A stretch of 64,000 nt of DNA from Microstegium vimineum (GCA_022036555.1 CM039128.1:25676719-25740718); one strand, 5' to 3'; shown: positions 1 through 11,616, counted from the first letter of the stretch. Program-made: numbers and translations. The notes: generated by a model not told the origin, from the letters alone.

Positions 1-200
1 GTCCCTGACCAGTGGGCCACCATCTAGAAGGTCCAGGAGGGCCCACAGGGAAACATGGGCAGTCGACCGACCGTCCATAGGGTGGTTTCACCCCCCTCAA
101 CCGCCTCACTCACTCCCCACATGATGGAAATAAACACCCTTGATCCTTAGGCGGTTCTGAAGTCGGTCGGATCCAATGGTGGTTGATGAAGGTGACGCGG
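1..200 (+). repeat. LTR of gypsy family B (B-prime), left part, split by element A
   Basis: This matches the inverse complement of the LTR at 24477-25907 (the stretch around 25250-25440) and continues at 16134 after element A. The LTR begins before the window, with roughly 380 bp of U3 missing. It contains a variant (cagtcgaccgaccg, about 59-72) of the GGTCGGCCGACC palindrome typical of this family. Confidence 0.85.
196..200. repeat. Target-site duplication of element A, left copy (CGCGG)
   Basis: Five bases directly before the TG of A's LTR. The uninterrupted family B LTR near 25240 reads CGCGG followed by ATCGCTG, so this copy keeps the ancestral target sequence. Confidence 0.8.
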
Positions 201-1513
201 TGTCGGAGTTATGACCCGGGGGTCAAGACCACCAACTAGTAAATTTGTATATTGCATGCTTCCTCTCCCAGACGTGATACAAGAAGAACACAAGATTTAT
301 CCTGGTTCGGGCACAGAAGGCCCTACGTCCAGCGGGGGAGGATGGATTGTATTATCTTGGACCGAAGTGCTCGTACAGGGGGGGTACAAACTGGTTTACA
401 CGGGGTGCTCAGAGTGAGCTGAAGCCTAGGACTAGCAGGGCTACCCTAGGTGATCGGTTGGTGGATTGCTTGAGGTGTCGATCAAGCAATCGGGTGAGGT
501 GTGTGCCGATATAAGTGTGTCTCGGATCTTGGGTCCGAATGATCCTCTTATTTCCTTCTATCCCAGCGTCCCCTTTTATATACCAAGGGAGGCCTGAGAG
601 TACAGTGATCCTAGACTGTAGAGACATAGAGAGGTGTTGGTGGCGCCATGCTTGCGACGGGACGTTGATCACTGTAGCGACGTGGCCTTCTCGTCCTTCC
701 GGTGTTCAGGGCGTGGTGATGGCTGACTGGACACCGCCGTACAGCATGACGCAGCAGGGTTGACCTTCGGAAGATGGGTGCGAGTCCCACAGCTGAAGTG
801 GGACGGAGCGGACGAGACGGGTCCCATGCCGGAGTGGTTGGAGGCGGAGGTCGAGCCCCCTGGTCGAGGGGTGGTCGAGACCAGCGTGGCCCTGTCGTAT
901 CCCTGAAGACACAGTCGAGGGCTGTCCTGTTCATGGCTCGAGGGGGTGCCTCTGGAGTCCGTACCTGCGACGTGGCTATAGCGGCGGCACAGTTGACGGA
1001 GGTCCAGGGCATGGGCGGTGAGTTGACGGATCTGACTGCGGTAGTGGGCGCCCATGGCGTTAGGCGGGGGTAGGTAGACGCATCGGATCCCCTTTACCCC
1101 ATACCGGGAGCAGGTGAGCTGATCGAGCCTCTCGCTCACGGGTCGTTCGTTCGACCCCCTGTCCGTCATTCGAGGGGTTGAGGCGGAGGGGTCGTTCGTT
1201 TGACCCCTGTCCGTCAGTCGAGGTAGAGGCGGAGGGTCGTTCGGTCGACCCCCCGTCCGTCGGTCGAGGTGGAGGCGGGGGGTCGTTCGTTCGACCCCCT
1301 GTCCGTCAGTCGAGGCGGAGGGATCCTTCCTACTGTTTTTCCAATAATGGGTCGACCCATGACTGGTTGCTGTTGCTGGTGAGGGAGGCCTTCACGTGAT
1401 GGGCCTTTCTCTATTGTCTCGAACGGCTGATCGGATCCTACCTTAAAAATGGTTGCTATGTTGAGCGTTAGTTTATCGCAGGTTTAGGGTACCCCTTACC
1501 TTTGTACCCGACA
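201..1513 (-). repeat. Element A 3' LTR (1313 bp)
   Basis: Pairs with 14856-16128. On the minus strand the TATA box TATAAAAG is the complement of 573-580. A GC-rich short tandem repeat (units of about 37-50 bp, each with gtcgttcg and ccgtcagtcgagg-like cores) occupies about 1139-1320 in four copies, against three in the other LTR. That accounts for the 40-bp length difference. ORFs readable here are spurious. Confidence 0.93.
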
Positions 1514-1529
1514 GTAGCCCCCGAGCCTC
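1514..1529 (-). other. Polypurine tract of element A
   Basis: Read on the minus strand this is GAGGCTCGGGGGCTAC, directly before the TGTCGGG start of the 3' LTR. Position and purine-rich composition fit the primer for plus-strand DNA synthesis. Confidence 0.75.
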
Positions 1530-2372
1530 TATGCGGATAAGAAGAATCGGTATAGAGGTTTTAGCCGATGATCTGTAGGGTTAGCAAAAGGTCTGACTCC
1601 CCGTGGGGTGCGCGCGAGCGCACCCCGCGGGGCTAGCTCCCGAGACCCCAGAGAAGTGATTAAGAACTCCTCTGTGATCTTTGACACGTGTTCTATCGAG
1701 GGGAGTTAGGATTAACTGGAGTCGTGGTGCTATATCGAGCGGCCGATTCTGTTCGTTAGGCTAGGAGCGTTCCATTTCCTGAAAAGAAGGGGTGCTCGAG
1801 GGCGGCTGTCGAAACCCATCCGAGGGCCAGCCTTCGCTTCCTCGAGCGTTACACTGGAGTCAGTGCCCTTCGAGGGGTCAATTCTGTCTGCCAGGCTACG
1901 AGTGTTTTCGACCCTCTTTCGTCGAGGGGTGTCATGCGTAGTCGGGCCCTCGAGCCTCGCGTGGCTGGGCTTTCACTACCTCCTAGCGTCCTTCCCACGG
2001 ATCCTTGCGCTCGGATTGTGGGGCAAAGAGCATCGTGCTATCCTCGTTAGGACGAGCCTCGAAGTCCTCTGTGAGCTGGTGTCGGGCGGAAATCGGTAGA
2101 AATCGCGCCTGGTACGGGTAGAAATCCAAGTGAGAACTCGTGCCCCGTTCGATAGGGGTCGATAGAAGCCCTGAGGCGTTCTAATTAAGCAAGACCGCGT
2201 GGCTTACCTAGGTGCCGACTCTGTTCGATGAGAGTTGGTGGCTCGATGCTTTTCGTCGAAGGGATCCTTGGGTATTACGTGGTTATGCCTCGGATATGTC
2301 CCGGGGGGCCTCGAGAGTTCGTTCTCGAGCTAGGGGCTCGCGCCGGGCCCCCCTGGGTCATCCCTGACTCGA
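1530..2372. other. Element A non-coding region between PPT and tandem array
   Basis: About 840 bp of GC-rich sequence rich in TCGAGG-type hexamers. I see no supportable gene; the short ORF at 1863-2099 shows no domain or codon signature. One sharp GC hairpin (ccccgtgggg...ccccgcgggg, about 1599-1633) is visible. Confidence 0.6.
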
Positions 2373-3250
2373 GTACTCGAGGGTGGCTGTGAACCCTGTT
2401 CGTGGGGCCAGCCTTCGCCCCCTCGAGATTTGGGGGTGGATCGGAGTCCGTAACCCTGGGTCCTTCCTGACCTCAGGTACTCGAGGGCGGCTGTCGAACC
2501 CTATGTAAGGGCCAGCCTTCGCTCCCTCGAGATTTTGACGGACGGGTCGACGTCCGTCGCTTGCCTCCGAGGATGACATACACTGTTGCACGCTGTTCGC
2601 CGTGGGCACGCCCTTTTGAGAGATGTTTGTTCGATTGTCCTCTTGATGGATCCGCCCGTAGGGGTTGAGTACTCGAGGGTGGCTGTCGAATCCTGTTCGA
2701 GGGCCAGCCTTCGTCCCTTCGAGATTTGGGGGTGGACCGGAGTCCATAACCCTGGGTCCTTCCGGACCTCAGGTACTCGAGGGAGGCTGTTGAACCCTGT
2801 TCAAGGGCCAGCCTTCATCCCCTCGAGATTTGGGGGTGGGCCAGAGTCCATAACCCTAGGTCCTTCCGGACCTCAGGTACTCGAGGGCGGCTGTCGAACC
2901 CTGTTCGAGGGCCAGCCTTCGTCCCCTCAAGATTTGGGGGTGGACCGGAGTCCATAACCCTGGGTCCTTCCGGACCTCAGGTACTCGAGGGCGGTTGTCG
3001 AACCCTGTTTGAGGGCCAGCCTTCGTCCCCTCGAGATTTGGGGGTGGACCGAAGTCCATAACCCTGGGTCCTTCTGGACCTCAGGTACTCGAGGGCGGCT
3101 GTCGAACCCTATTCGAGGGCTAGCCTTCATCCCCTCGAGATTTGGGGGTGGACCGGAGTCCTTAACCCTGGGTCCTTCCGGACCTCAGGTACTCGAGGGC
3201 AGCTATCGAACCCTGTTCGAGGGCCAGCCTTCGTCCCCTCGAGATTTAGG
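2373..3250. repeat. 104-bp tandem array inside element A (eight units)
   Basis: Units begin at GTACTCGAGG (2373, 2477, 2669, 2773, 2877, 2981, 3085, 3189). Spacing is exactly 104 bp with no indels, except for one 192-bp step (104 plus 88 bp of spacer, roughly 2530-2660). Each unit carries GGGCCAGCCTTCG and CTCGAGATTTGGGGG cores. A diverged copy of the spacer, including gacgggtcgacgtc, recurs after the last unit at about 3251-3350, so a larger block was also duplicated. Long ORFs across it come from the period and have no independent support. Confidence 0.92.
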
Positions 3251-3510
3251 CGGACGGGTCGACGTCGGTTACTTACCTCCAAAGATAACGCACGCTGTTG
3301 CGTGTTGTCTGCCGCAGGCACGCCTTTTTAGGAGATGTCTATTCGGCTGTTGCCGTAGCAGGCGCAGGGCGCGGTGTGGAGTGCGGCACGAAGCCCGATG
3401 ACGCGACGGGTGTACCCTATGCTTGCGGAATATGAGGGGGCGGTAGGTGGGCGCATTAACTGCGGAGATTCACTTGCCTTTTTGTTGGATCTGTCCGTTG
3501 GGCTCCCGGC
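3251..3510. other. Spacer copy and upstream region of the antisense gene
   Basis: It begins with a diverged second copy of the 2530-2660 spacer, then leads into the TATA box of the plus-strand gene. No ORF is supported. It is the likely promoter-proximal region, by position only. Confidence 0.55.
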
Positions 3511-3518
3511 TATAAATA
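3511..3518 (+). promoter_or_regulatory. TATA box (TATAAATA) of the antisense gene in element A
   Basis: A perfect plant TATAAATA about 180 bp upstream of the ATG at 3693, on the strand opposite to element A transcription. It is followed by a pyrimidine-rich stretch (3538-3590) typical of plant 5' leaders. This suggests the accessory gene has its own promoter rather than reading from the LTR. Confidence 0.6.
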
Positions 3519-3692
3519 CTGGGGGTGGGGAGTCGGCTCCCCCCTTCTCGCCATTGCCTTTTACCGCCTCCTTCTTGCCATCACCTTTGTCGCCCACCGA
3601 GTCGGATCTCTGCGTGCGCGATAGTAAGGAGAGGAGAGATCGGCAACATACCTTCCACCCCCGCATTCGAGCACATCCGCTTCCCCGCTCTC

Positions 3693-6600
3693 ATGGCCAG
3701 CTACAGCTTGCGCGGCCCTGACGCCTGGATCCCATCGTTGGCGACCGTAGCCCGCTTGGGCGATTTGGTGGAGAGTGGTCTCTCTAGCCTATCACCTCCA
3801 CGGATCGGCCGGAGTGGATAGTGCCACCGCGGGAGGACGCTGAGCCCAACCCGCCGGAGGGCTACGTGGTCAGCTTCGAAGCTTTTGACCGGGCGGGGAT
3901 GGGATCCCCCCCCAACCGTCTTCTGTGCAGGATTCTCCACCACTACGACGTGGAGCTCCAACACCTTTCCCCCGACGATATATGTCACGCGGCGGTCTTC
4001 ACCGCCATGTGCAAAGAATACATGAGGATGGAGCCGCATTGGGAGCTGTGGCTCCACCTGTTCGAGGCGAGCCTGTTCCACGCCTCAGCCAGGAGCGGCA
4101 GTCGCAGGATAGTCAGGACGGGGTGCTGCAGTATCACCCTCAAGAGGGCGGACAGCTGGATCCCGGCGAAGCTTACGTCGAGCCACTCCGGATGGCACTC
4201 CGGGTGGTTCTACTTGACGAACGACGACGGCTTGCTCCCCGCCTACACCGGGAGGACGATCGACTCGAGGCCCGACCACTGGAGGTACGGTGTCGAGAAG
4301 AAGAAGCAGACGCGCCTCGACCACCTGCTCGGCGCAATCACCCGTCTGAAGAAGGCGGGACTTACGGCGGTGATCGTCGCGTTGGCCTTCCACCAGTGGC
4401 GGGTCGTGCCGCTGATGGCTCGCCCGCGACACCTCGATGAGATGCGCCCGGGGGTCGATCTCACGGGGTGTCGCCTCATGGAGGACGAGCTGCCCCTTGA
4501 GAGGGTGGTTCGCCGAGTACGCGCCTCCTTCGCCGGCGCGTTCAAGGTGGGGGGCGTCGCGGGCATCCCCATGATGTCGGACCAGGGCCATGTCTAGCTG
4601 GTATGACTCCTCATCTCTCCGTCGACGCCCTTTTTCTTGTCTTGTTTGCCTCCTTCGCCTGCATCCTAACCGTCTAGCGTTTTTTAGGGGAACGTTGTCT
4701 TCCGGCAGTCGCTGCCACCAGTGAAGGAGGAGCGGGGCGACTCGCAGGCGAGACGCCTTCAGGCCGAGAAAGCCAAGAAGAACAAGGACAAGGCCAAGGA
4801 GGTCAAGGGCAAAAGGGCCCGGGAGAAGGAGGAGCGTGAACAGCGCCGGGCCAGGCAGAGGCGGGCCAACCTCTCCGAGGAGGAGTCACCTTCGGAGGAG
4901 GAGGAGGAGTCGAGCAGCGACGGAGAGGCCGAGCCGTAACGAGGGATCGAGAGGAACGAGCGGTGCCCGAGCGGCAGAGGGCGGCCACCGGTACCGGAGG
5001 TGGAGAGGGGTCGACGTCGAGGTCGGCCCCTACTGGCAGGATTGAGCCGCGGGACGAGCGCCCCGTGGCTCCTCGAGGTGAAGTGTCGCGGCAGACGCGT
5101 GGTCGTTCGTCCCGGTCCTAGTCGAGGGGTCGGTCGAGCACGCCACCGACGCCTACTCGGTCGAGGGCGCGGGCGTCAAGCCCGTCGACCCGGGAGGAGG
5201 CCAGTAAGGGGACGACGGAGACGTCGTCGGCCCCTGCCTAGGAGACGGCGCCGAGAGCGGCCTCGACCCCTACCACAGCCAGCGCTGGCGGGAGAAGTGG
5301 CTCCCGTCGCGCCTCGCAGAAGCCCCCGAGCTGCTTGAGGTCCACCGGTTGGACCCCCGCGATTTCGCTAGGGTAAGTTGCTTCGATCCGAGTACTTTTC
5401 ACAAGTTGTGACTTTATGCTTACCGTCGCGTATGGGTTCCTTTTTCAAGACGAAACGCTTGGCGGAGGGCGCGACCTTCACCCCCGCAAAGAGGCTGAAG
5501 GCGGAGGCTGCGGCAAAGATGACCGTCGGGACCAGTCCTGCCGCCCTGTCCCCTTCGACCCTCGCCCTAGATGCGGCGTGGGCGACCAAGGCGCGGGAGG
5601 CGATAGGGCGCGGGCAGGCGCGGGCCGCCGCGGAGCAAGCTCGGGCGGAGGAAGAGGCGGGTCGACCCGTCGCATCTGCGGGGTCCTCTAGAGCGGCGGT
5701 CGAGGCCGTGCTCACCACCCCGTCGGAGGGGGGCGTGCTACCAGCCTCGGAAGGCGTGGAGCCGGCGTCGACGACGACCGTGGCTGAGGGGGGCGAGCCC
5801 CTCGCCGTCGTAAGAGACGGAGGTGATCGACCTGATCTCCACCGGCGACGAAGAGACGCCGGAGCGCCCGGCGCCAAAGCGGTGGCCTGAGAACCTCGCG
5901 TCGTGGGAGGCGCGTCTACAGCTCGAGCACGGGGGTGCGGTTGTTGCCGCGCCGGAGGCGCCCGCGTCGGTGTAGACCCTCGTCGAGGGGGCCTCGGCGC
6001 CGCTCCCCGAGCCTGCCGAGGAGGGAGGGCGGGCCGAGGAGCTCGAGGCGACGCCCGCGGCGGAGACGGTGGAGATGACGGCCCCCCGGTCGGAGCTGGA
6101 GGGGGTTGTCGTGGTTCTGCAAGGAAGCAGCGCGGCGGACGCGTTGATGTCCGAGGCGGCTGCTCGGCCCGTCGTCGAGGTCGGGCAGTCGTCCGCTGGA
6201 GGTGATGACCCGGAGGGGCCGGTCGCGGCCCTGCAAGATGGCTCTGAGGCCAGGAGCACCCAGCTCGAGGGAGCGGCCCCCTTCCCCACTTTGGCGGAGC
6301 GGGTGAGGTTCCACGGGGGTGACCTCGAGATGCGCCAGGGCCTCATGCGGGAGGTCCAGGCGAGGATCGAGCGTCGCAGCAAGTTGTGGGGGCAGGAGCC
6401 CCTCGAGCTGGCCGACCCCCAAGACCCAGGGCGCACCCTCCTTAAGCTCGATGATCAAGCCGAGCTCGGGGAGTGGGAGCACCTGGAGGAGTTCCGGGTG
6501 TGGCTCGCCCATGTGGTACGTGTGTCGGCTAAGGTCGCTTCTGCGGACTTGTTCCGGGGGATGCAAGTAAGTTTCGTCCTTTCCCTTTCGATTTACCTTG

Positions 6601-7830
6601 ACTATTTTGTTGTTCTTTTCTGATGACCTTCCTTTTTATCCCTGATAGATGCTGAGGGCGAGGTCGTACGACAAATCCCAGTTCATCCTCCGGGCGCAGG
6701 AGCAGTGGAGCCAGCTCCCCATCCTCCGCGCCTCGCTGGAGAAGGCGGAGGCCGAGGCCACCTAGGCGAAGGTCGAGGCGGCCACCGCGCAGGAGGGGGC
6801 CAAGGCTGCTCAGGAGGAGGCCTCCCGGGCGTAGTCGAGGGCCGAGGCTGCCTTCAAGGAGGTTGCCGAGGTCGGGCAGCAGCGGGACGCTGCCCAGGAG
6901 GCCCGGCGCAAGGCGGAGGAGGAGTCCACCCTGCTGAGTAGGAGCTGGCCCGAGCGGCGGAGCGTGTCCGCCAGCTCGAGGCCGACCTGAAGCAGGCGGC
7001 TGCCGACCGCACCTCCCTCGAGGGGCGGGTCCAGGAGCTCCAAGCGGACGTTGACACCGTCTCCCACGATCGGGACGCGCTTGGTGTCGCGGAGGTGAAG
7101 GCTCGAGCCCAAGTCGTCGTTCTGGGGGAGGTGGCGGCCAACCAGAAGAGGGCCCTTGATGGTACTGGCAAGATCATCGAGGACCTCTGGGCTAAAAGCA
7201 ACGACCAAGCTGCAGAGCTCGTCGACGTCCACCACCAACTTCAGAGGGCCGAGCAGGACTTCGTCGTCCTGGAAGGATACGCCAACGGTGAGTTTTTTTA
7301 GAAATGTTGTTGAGCTTGCTCGGTTTCGCTCCTTCCCCTGTTTTTGGTTTTGACGTAGTCCTCTGTTTGTTCTGGCAGAGCTCGAAGGGGACAAGGATCG
7401 AATCCACGAGGATCTGACCAGTCTTCAGAGCCTCCTTGGGGCGGACACTATCTAGAACGAGAGGCTCAGGGATTCCATCTCATCCTTCTGCGACGGTCTG
7501 GGGGTCGAGCCGGAGCTGCTAGTTGCCGGGGACGTGCGCGGAGATGCCCTCTTGTGCTAGCTCTTCGCCGCGACCGATGGAGTAACGGAGCAGGTCCGGG
7601 CCACCCTTCACATAGGCGTGAAGCGGGCGCTCGCGGTCGTCCGCTCAGGTTACATCTACGACCTCGACGTCGTCTCCAGCGGCTTCGTCATTGACCCAGA
7701 GCTGACGGATGAAGCGAACGTGGCGAGATGCCACGAGCTGATCGAGGCCGCAGAGGTGCCCGGAGGGGAGCTGGCGAAGCTGTTCGAGGTCGAGGTGCTT
7801 CCCCCGCCGAATGATGAAGGCGATGAGTAG
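3693..7830 (+). pseudogene. Antisense spliced gene in element A: 'putative gypsy type transposon' (Transposase_28) protein
   Basis: Lies between integrase and the 3' LTR of A, on the opposite strand. Proposed exons are 3693-4600, 4709-5372, 5450-6566, 6649-7287 and 7379-7830, all with GT donors (two are GTAAGT) and AG acceptors. After the start (MASYSLRGPDAW) a one-base frameshift near 3795 leads into the Transposase_28-like domain (about 3830-4590: GYVVSFEAFDRAGMG, HHYDVELQHLSPDDI, PHWELWLHLF). Exon 2 is a Lys/Glu-rich charged segment, exon 3 Ala/Glu-rich, and exons 4-5 a long heptad-rich coiled coil ending NDEGDE. Breaks: stops near 4596, 4938, 5973, 6762, 6832, 7453 and 7557 (mostly TAG), and a frameshift near 5810. 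The family's biochemical function is unknown despite its name. Recognition is from conserved family motifs; exon edges are inferred. Confidence 0.72.
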
Positions 7831-8386
7831 CTCGAGGCCTGCGAGCCAAATCTAGACAAGAAGGTCCATGTAATAGGTTAGCTTTTGTGATAATACGATG
7901 ACGAGCCCCTAGGGGCCTCTTAACTTTTTAATGCATTTTGCTCGAGATGCATCTGGGTGCTTTTACTTCTCGAGCTGTCTCTTCTTCTCTTTGCCTGAGT
8001 CGTTGCTTGTGGGCTAAGTATTCAACACACGCTCGTATCCCTGGAGGGGGGAGCGAGTGGGGGTACCATAGCCCTGAGGCGTAGGAGAGTCCCCGGCTTG
8101 ATGGCCCTCGACCCTTAGGGAGTTCGAGACGTTTTTTACTTAGCCGTGAAGAGTACTTGGGGCAAAGGTCGAGAGAGAGAGCCGAGTTTCGAAAAAACGT
8201 TCGGGTTTTTAGAGGACTTAGGAGGGCCCCCCCATGTCAGCCCCCGAGGGAGGCTTGACTTTGCCGGAGCAGAGTCGAGGCTACCTTAGAGTTACGAACA
8301 AATGTAAAATGTATTTAGAGAACATTTTATTCATTCGTAATGCGATAAATGTACATAATGTAGAATATATACAAGGCCTCGAGGCC
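7831..8386. other. Convergent 3' region between antisense gene and integrase
   Basis: About 550 bp between the stop of the plus-strand accessory gene and the stop of the minus-strand integrase, so both genes end here tail to tail. It is moderately AT-rich near 8280-8350 and has no gene. It is the likely polyadenylation zone of the antisense gene, by position only. Confidence 0.55.
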
Positions 8387-9592
8387 TTAGGGGTAAAAGC
8401 GATGTAACTGTTCGATGTTCCATGCATTGGTGAGGATCTTGCCCTTGTCGTTCTTCAGGTTGTAAGTCCCTGGCTTTAGCACCTCTGCCACGATGAAGGG
8501 CCCTTCCCAAGGTGGCATCAGCTTGTGACGCCCCTTGTTGCTTTGTCGACGGCACAGCACGAGGTCGCCGACGTCGAGGTCCCTTTTGCGTATGTGTTTG
8601 TCGTGGTAGCGCCGTAGCGTCTGCTGGTACTTTGCCGACTTGAAGAGGGCTATGTCTCGGGCTTCCTCAAGCTGGTCGAGGGAGTCCTCTCGGGCTGCTG
8701 CGTTGGTCTGCTTGCCGTAGGTCTTTAGTCGAGGGGACCCGTACTCGAGATCAGTGGGGAGGACGGCCTCGGACCCATAGACCAGGAAGAACGGGGAGAA
8801 CCCCGTGGCTCGACTTGGTGTCGTTCGGAGACTCCATAGGACAACGGGCAGCTCATCGACCCACCTCTTGTCGTGTTTGTTTAGCCGGTCGAAGATCCTT
8901 GGCTTGAGGCCCTGCAAAACCATACCATTGGCGCGCTCGACCTGGGCGTTAGTTCGAGGGTGGGCGACTGCAGACCAGATCAAGCTGATGTTGTGGTGGT
9001 CACAGAAGTCCAAGAACTTTTGGCCGGTGAACTGAGTGCCGTTGTCGGTGATGATGACGTTGGGGACCCCGAAGCGGTGGACGATGTCGGTGAAGAACAA
9101 CACGGCTTGTCGAGATTGAATGTTGGCGATGGGTCAAGCCTCGATCCACTTCGAGAACTTGTCTACGGCCACGAGGAGGTGGGTGTGGCCACCTTTGGTT
9201 CTCTTCAGGGGGCCAACCATGTCGAGCCCCCATACTGCGAATGGCCAAGTTATGGGTATCATCTGAAGAGCTTGGGTGGGTAGGTGGGTCTGTCTGGTGT
9301 AGAATTGGCATCCCTTGCAAGCTTGGACAAGTTTGGTAGCATCGGCGACGGTTGTTGGCCAGTAGAAGCCTTGTTGAAAGGTGCTTCCTACCAGCGTTCT
9401 TGGCGCCACGTGGTGGCTGCAAGCCCCCGAGTGTAGGTCCTTTAGTAGTGCCCTCCCCTCCTCGAGGGTGAGGCAACGTTGAAGTACACCGGTAGGGCTG
9501 CGTCGATACAGCTCGCGGCCATCCCCGTACAAGACGTAGGTTTTGGCGCGTCGGGCTATGCGTCGGGCTTCGGTGCGGTCCTCTGGGAGCTC
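8387..9592 (-). pseudogene. Element A integrase
   Basis: Joins the element cDNA to the host chromosome. Read on the minus strand it has an HHCC zinc domain (LHSGACSHH ... CKGCQFY, about 9320-9450) and a catalytic core with all three acidic residues visible: WGLDMVGPL, ITDNGTQF and NAQVERANG. A C-terminal domain follows (DVGDLVLCR, PPWEGPFIV, LHRFYP stop at 8387). One in-frame TGA (9134-9136) separates the first catalytic Asp from the second, and fits CGA to TGA. Apart from that stop the frame is open and full length, so this is a lightly damaged copy. It is the 3'-most part of pol, as expected for gypsy order. Confidence 0.93.
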
Positions 9593-10518
9593 GCCCTATA
9601 TCAGATACTCGAGGTAGGGTGTGCGCCAGTCCGTCGTGGGGGTTGATGTCGCGGTCATCCCGTCGACCTCCATGACTTCTTCCCCGTTCGAGGGGGGATC
9701 GGTCGAGGGTGGTGGATCGACCCCTTGCTCGAGGGCAGGAGCCCCCGAGCCTAGGTCGACGAAAGGCTTGTGAAGGTCCCTCGAGAAGACGTCGGGAGGG
9801 ACCGTACCTCGAGTGGATGCGGTTTTGGCTAGCTCGTTAGCGGCTTCGTTGTACCAGCGGGCGATGTGGTTGAGCTCGAGGCCGTAGAATTTGTCCTCGA
9901 GCTTTCGGACCTCCTTGCAGTAGGCTTCCATCTTGGGGTCGTGGTAGCTCGAGGCCTTCATCACTTGGTCAATTACAAGCTGCGAGTCCCCCCGAACATT
10001 GAGGCGACGAACCCCGAGCTCGATGGCGATGCGCAGACCATTGACAAGGGCCTCGTACTCGGCTACGTTGTTGGAAGCGGGGAAGTGGAGGCGGATGACG
10101 TAGCGCATGTGGACCCCTGAGGGCGATATGAAAAGCAATCCGGCGCCTGCCCCTGTATTCATCAACAATCCGTTGAAGTACATGGTCCAGAGCTCGATCT
10201 GAACCTGCACCGGGGTAGTTGAGTATCGGTCCATTCTGCAACGAAGTCTGCCAATACCTGAGACTTGATGGCCCTCCAGGGGGCGTAGGAGAGAGTTTCC
10301 CCCATGACCTCGACCGACCACTTTGCGATTCTCCTAGACGCCTCCCGGTTCTAGATTATCTCCACGAGGGGAAAAGACGAGACCACAGTAACCGGGTGGC
10401 CCAGGAAATAGTGCTGGAGCTTACGCCGAGTGAGGACGATGGCATACAACAACTTCTGAATGTGGGGGTATCTCACTTTGGTTTCTGAGAGCACCTCGCT
10501 TATGAAGTAGACGGACCT
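9593..10518 (-). pseudogene. Element A RNase H domains (RNH and archaeal-type aRNH)
   Basis: Two RNase H-like modules follow RT, the Tat-lineage signature. The first continues from the RT frame (RSVYFISEVLSETKVRYP, KLQHYFLGHPVTVV, about 10300-10518, with TAG stops near 10517 and 10350). The second is the archaeal-type domain (WTMYFNGLL, NNVAEYEALVNGL, VRGDSQLVIDQV, about 9800-10200). In the second the usual catalytic MYFDG reads MYFNG: codon AAC at 10172-10174, a GAC to AAC transition, so this domain should be inactive. A linker rich in Pro/Asp leads to integrase. Confidence 0.87.
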
Positions 10519-11616
10519 CTACACCAGCAGGGTGTGTCCCTCTTCTGCCCTCTCGACTACTATGACAGCGCTGACTACCTGGGTAGTTGCTGCGACATAG
10601 AGCAGGAGGGGCTCGGCTGGGTTCAGGGGCAACAGGATAGGTGGCGAGGTGAGGAAGGCTTTGAGCTTGGAGAGCGATTCCTCGACCTCGACAGTCCACG
10701 CGAAATGTTCTGTTTTCTTCAGGAGGCGGTAAAGGGGTAGTGCCTTCTCTCCGAGCCGTGAGATGAACCGGCTGAGGGCGGCGAGGCACCCCGTGACCCT
10801 TTGTACGCCTTTAAGGTCGTTGATCGGGCCCATCCTTGTGATTGCGGTTACCTTCTTAGGGTTGGCCTCGATCCTGCGCTGGGAAACTATGTACCCTAGG
10901 AGCATGCCTCGAGGGACCCCAAAGACACACTTCTCTGGGTTTAGCTTTATGTGATTTGCCCTGAGGCACCCGAACGCGATCTCGAGGTCCCCGACCAGGT
11001 TTCCGACTATTTTAGATTTGACCACGATGTCATCGACGTAGGCCTCGACGGTCGTCCCTACGTGTTTTCCAAAGACATGGAGCATGCATCGTTGATATGT
11101 GGCCCTGGCGTTTCGCAAACCGAAGGGCATGGTGATGTAGCAAAACATGCCAAAGGGGGTGATGAAGGAAGTCACGAGCTGATCGGACTCCTTCATCTTT
11201 ATTTGGTGATAGCCAGAATATGCATCAAGGAAGCAGAGGGTTTCACATCCCGCAGTGGAATCTACTATTTGGTCAATGCGTGGTAATGGAAAAGGAACCT
11301 TAGGACATGCTTTATTTAAACTAGTGTAGTCTACGCACATTCTATCCTTTCCATTCTTTTTCTTGACAAGTACAAGATTTGCTAACCACTCGGGATGATG
11401 TACCTCCTTGATGAATCCGGCCTTCAAAAGCTTGTCGACCTCCTCCCCGATGATTCTGCGCTTCTCCTCGTCGAAGCGGCGCAACCGTTGCTTCACCGGC
11501 TTGGATCCGACTCGGACGTCCAAGGAGTGCTTGGCGACCTCCCTTGGAATGCCCAGCATATCCGAGGGACTCCACGCAAACATGTCAGCATTCGCGTGGA
11601 GGAAGTCCACGAGCAC
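10519..11616 (-). pseudogene. Element A reverse transcriptase
   Basis: A 365-codon open stretch. RT motifs in order: FIKEVHHPEWLANLVLVKKKNGK and MCVDYTSLNKACPK; CFLDAYSGYHQI with the first catalytic Asp; FGLRNARATYQR; VEAYVDDIVVKS, where YVDD is the complement of 11029-11040; LNPEKCVFGV; and LGYIVSQRRIEANPKK. All catalytic Asp residues are present. The domain itself has no internal stop and is flanked by TAG codons that fit CAG to TAG (before EAVLVDF and before RSVYF). It copies element RNA into DNA within gag particles. Confidence 0.94.

Noticed and set aside
611..1169. Overlapping ORFs of 133-166 residues in A's 3' LTR
   Set aside because: GC-rich LTR sequence open in several frames; the partner LTR does not keep the same frames because of indels.
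2358..3401. Regularly spaced repeats resembling a CRISPR array, with long ORFs on both strands
   Set aside because: The whole 104-bp unit is repeated, spacers included, and lies inside a plant retrotransposon. It is a tandem array, and the ORFs reflect the repeat period.
4085..6566. Long minus-strand ORFs opposite the antisense gene (168-232 residues)
   Set aside because: Shadows of the GC-rich plus-strand coding sequence; splice signals, domain motifs and coiled coil support the plus strand.
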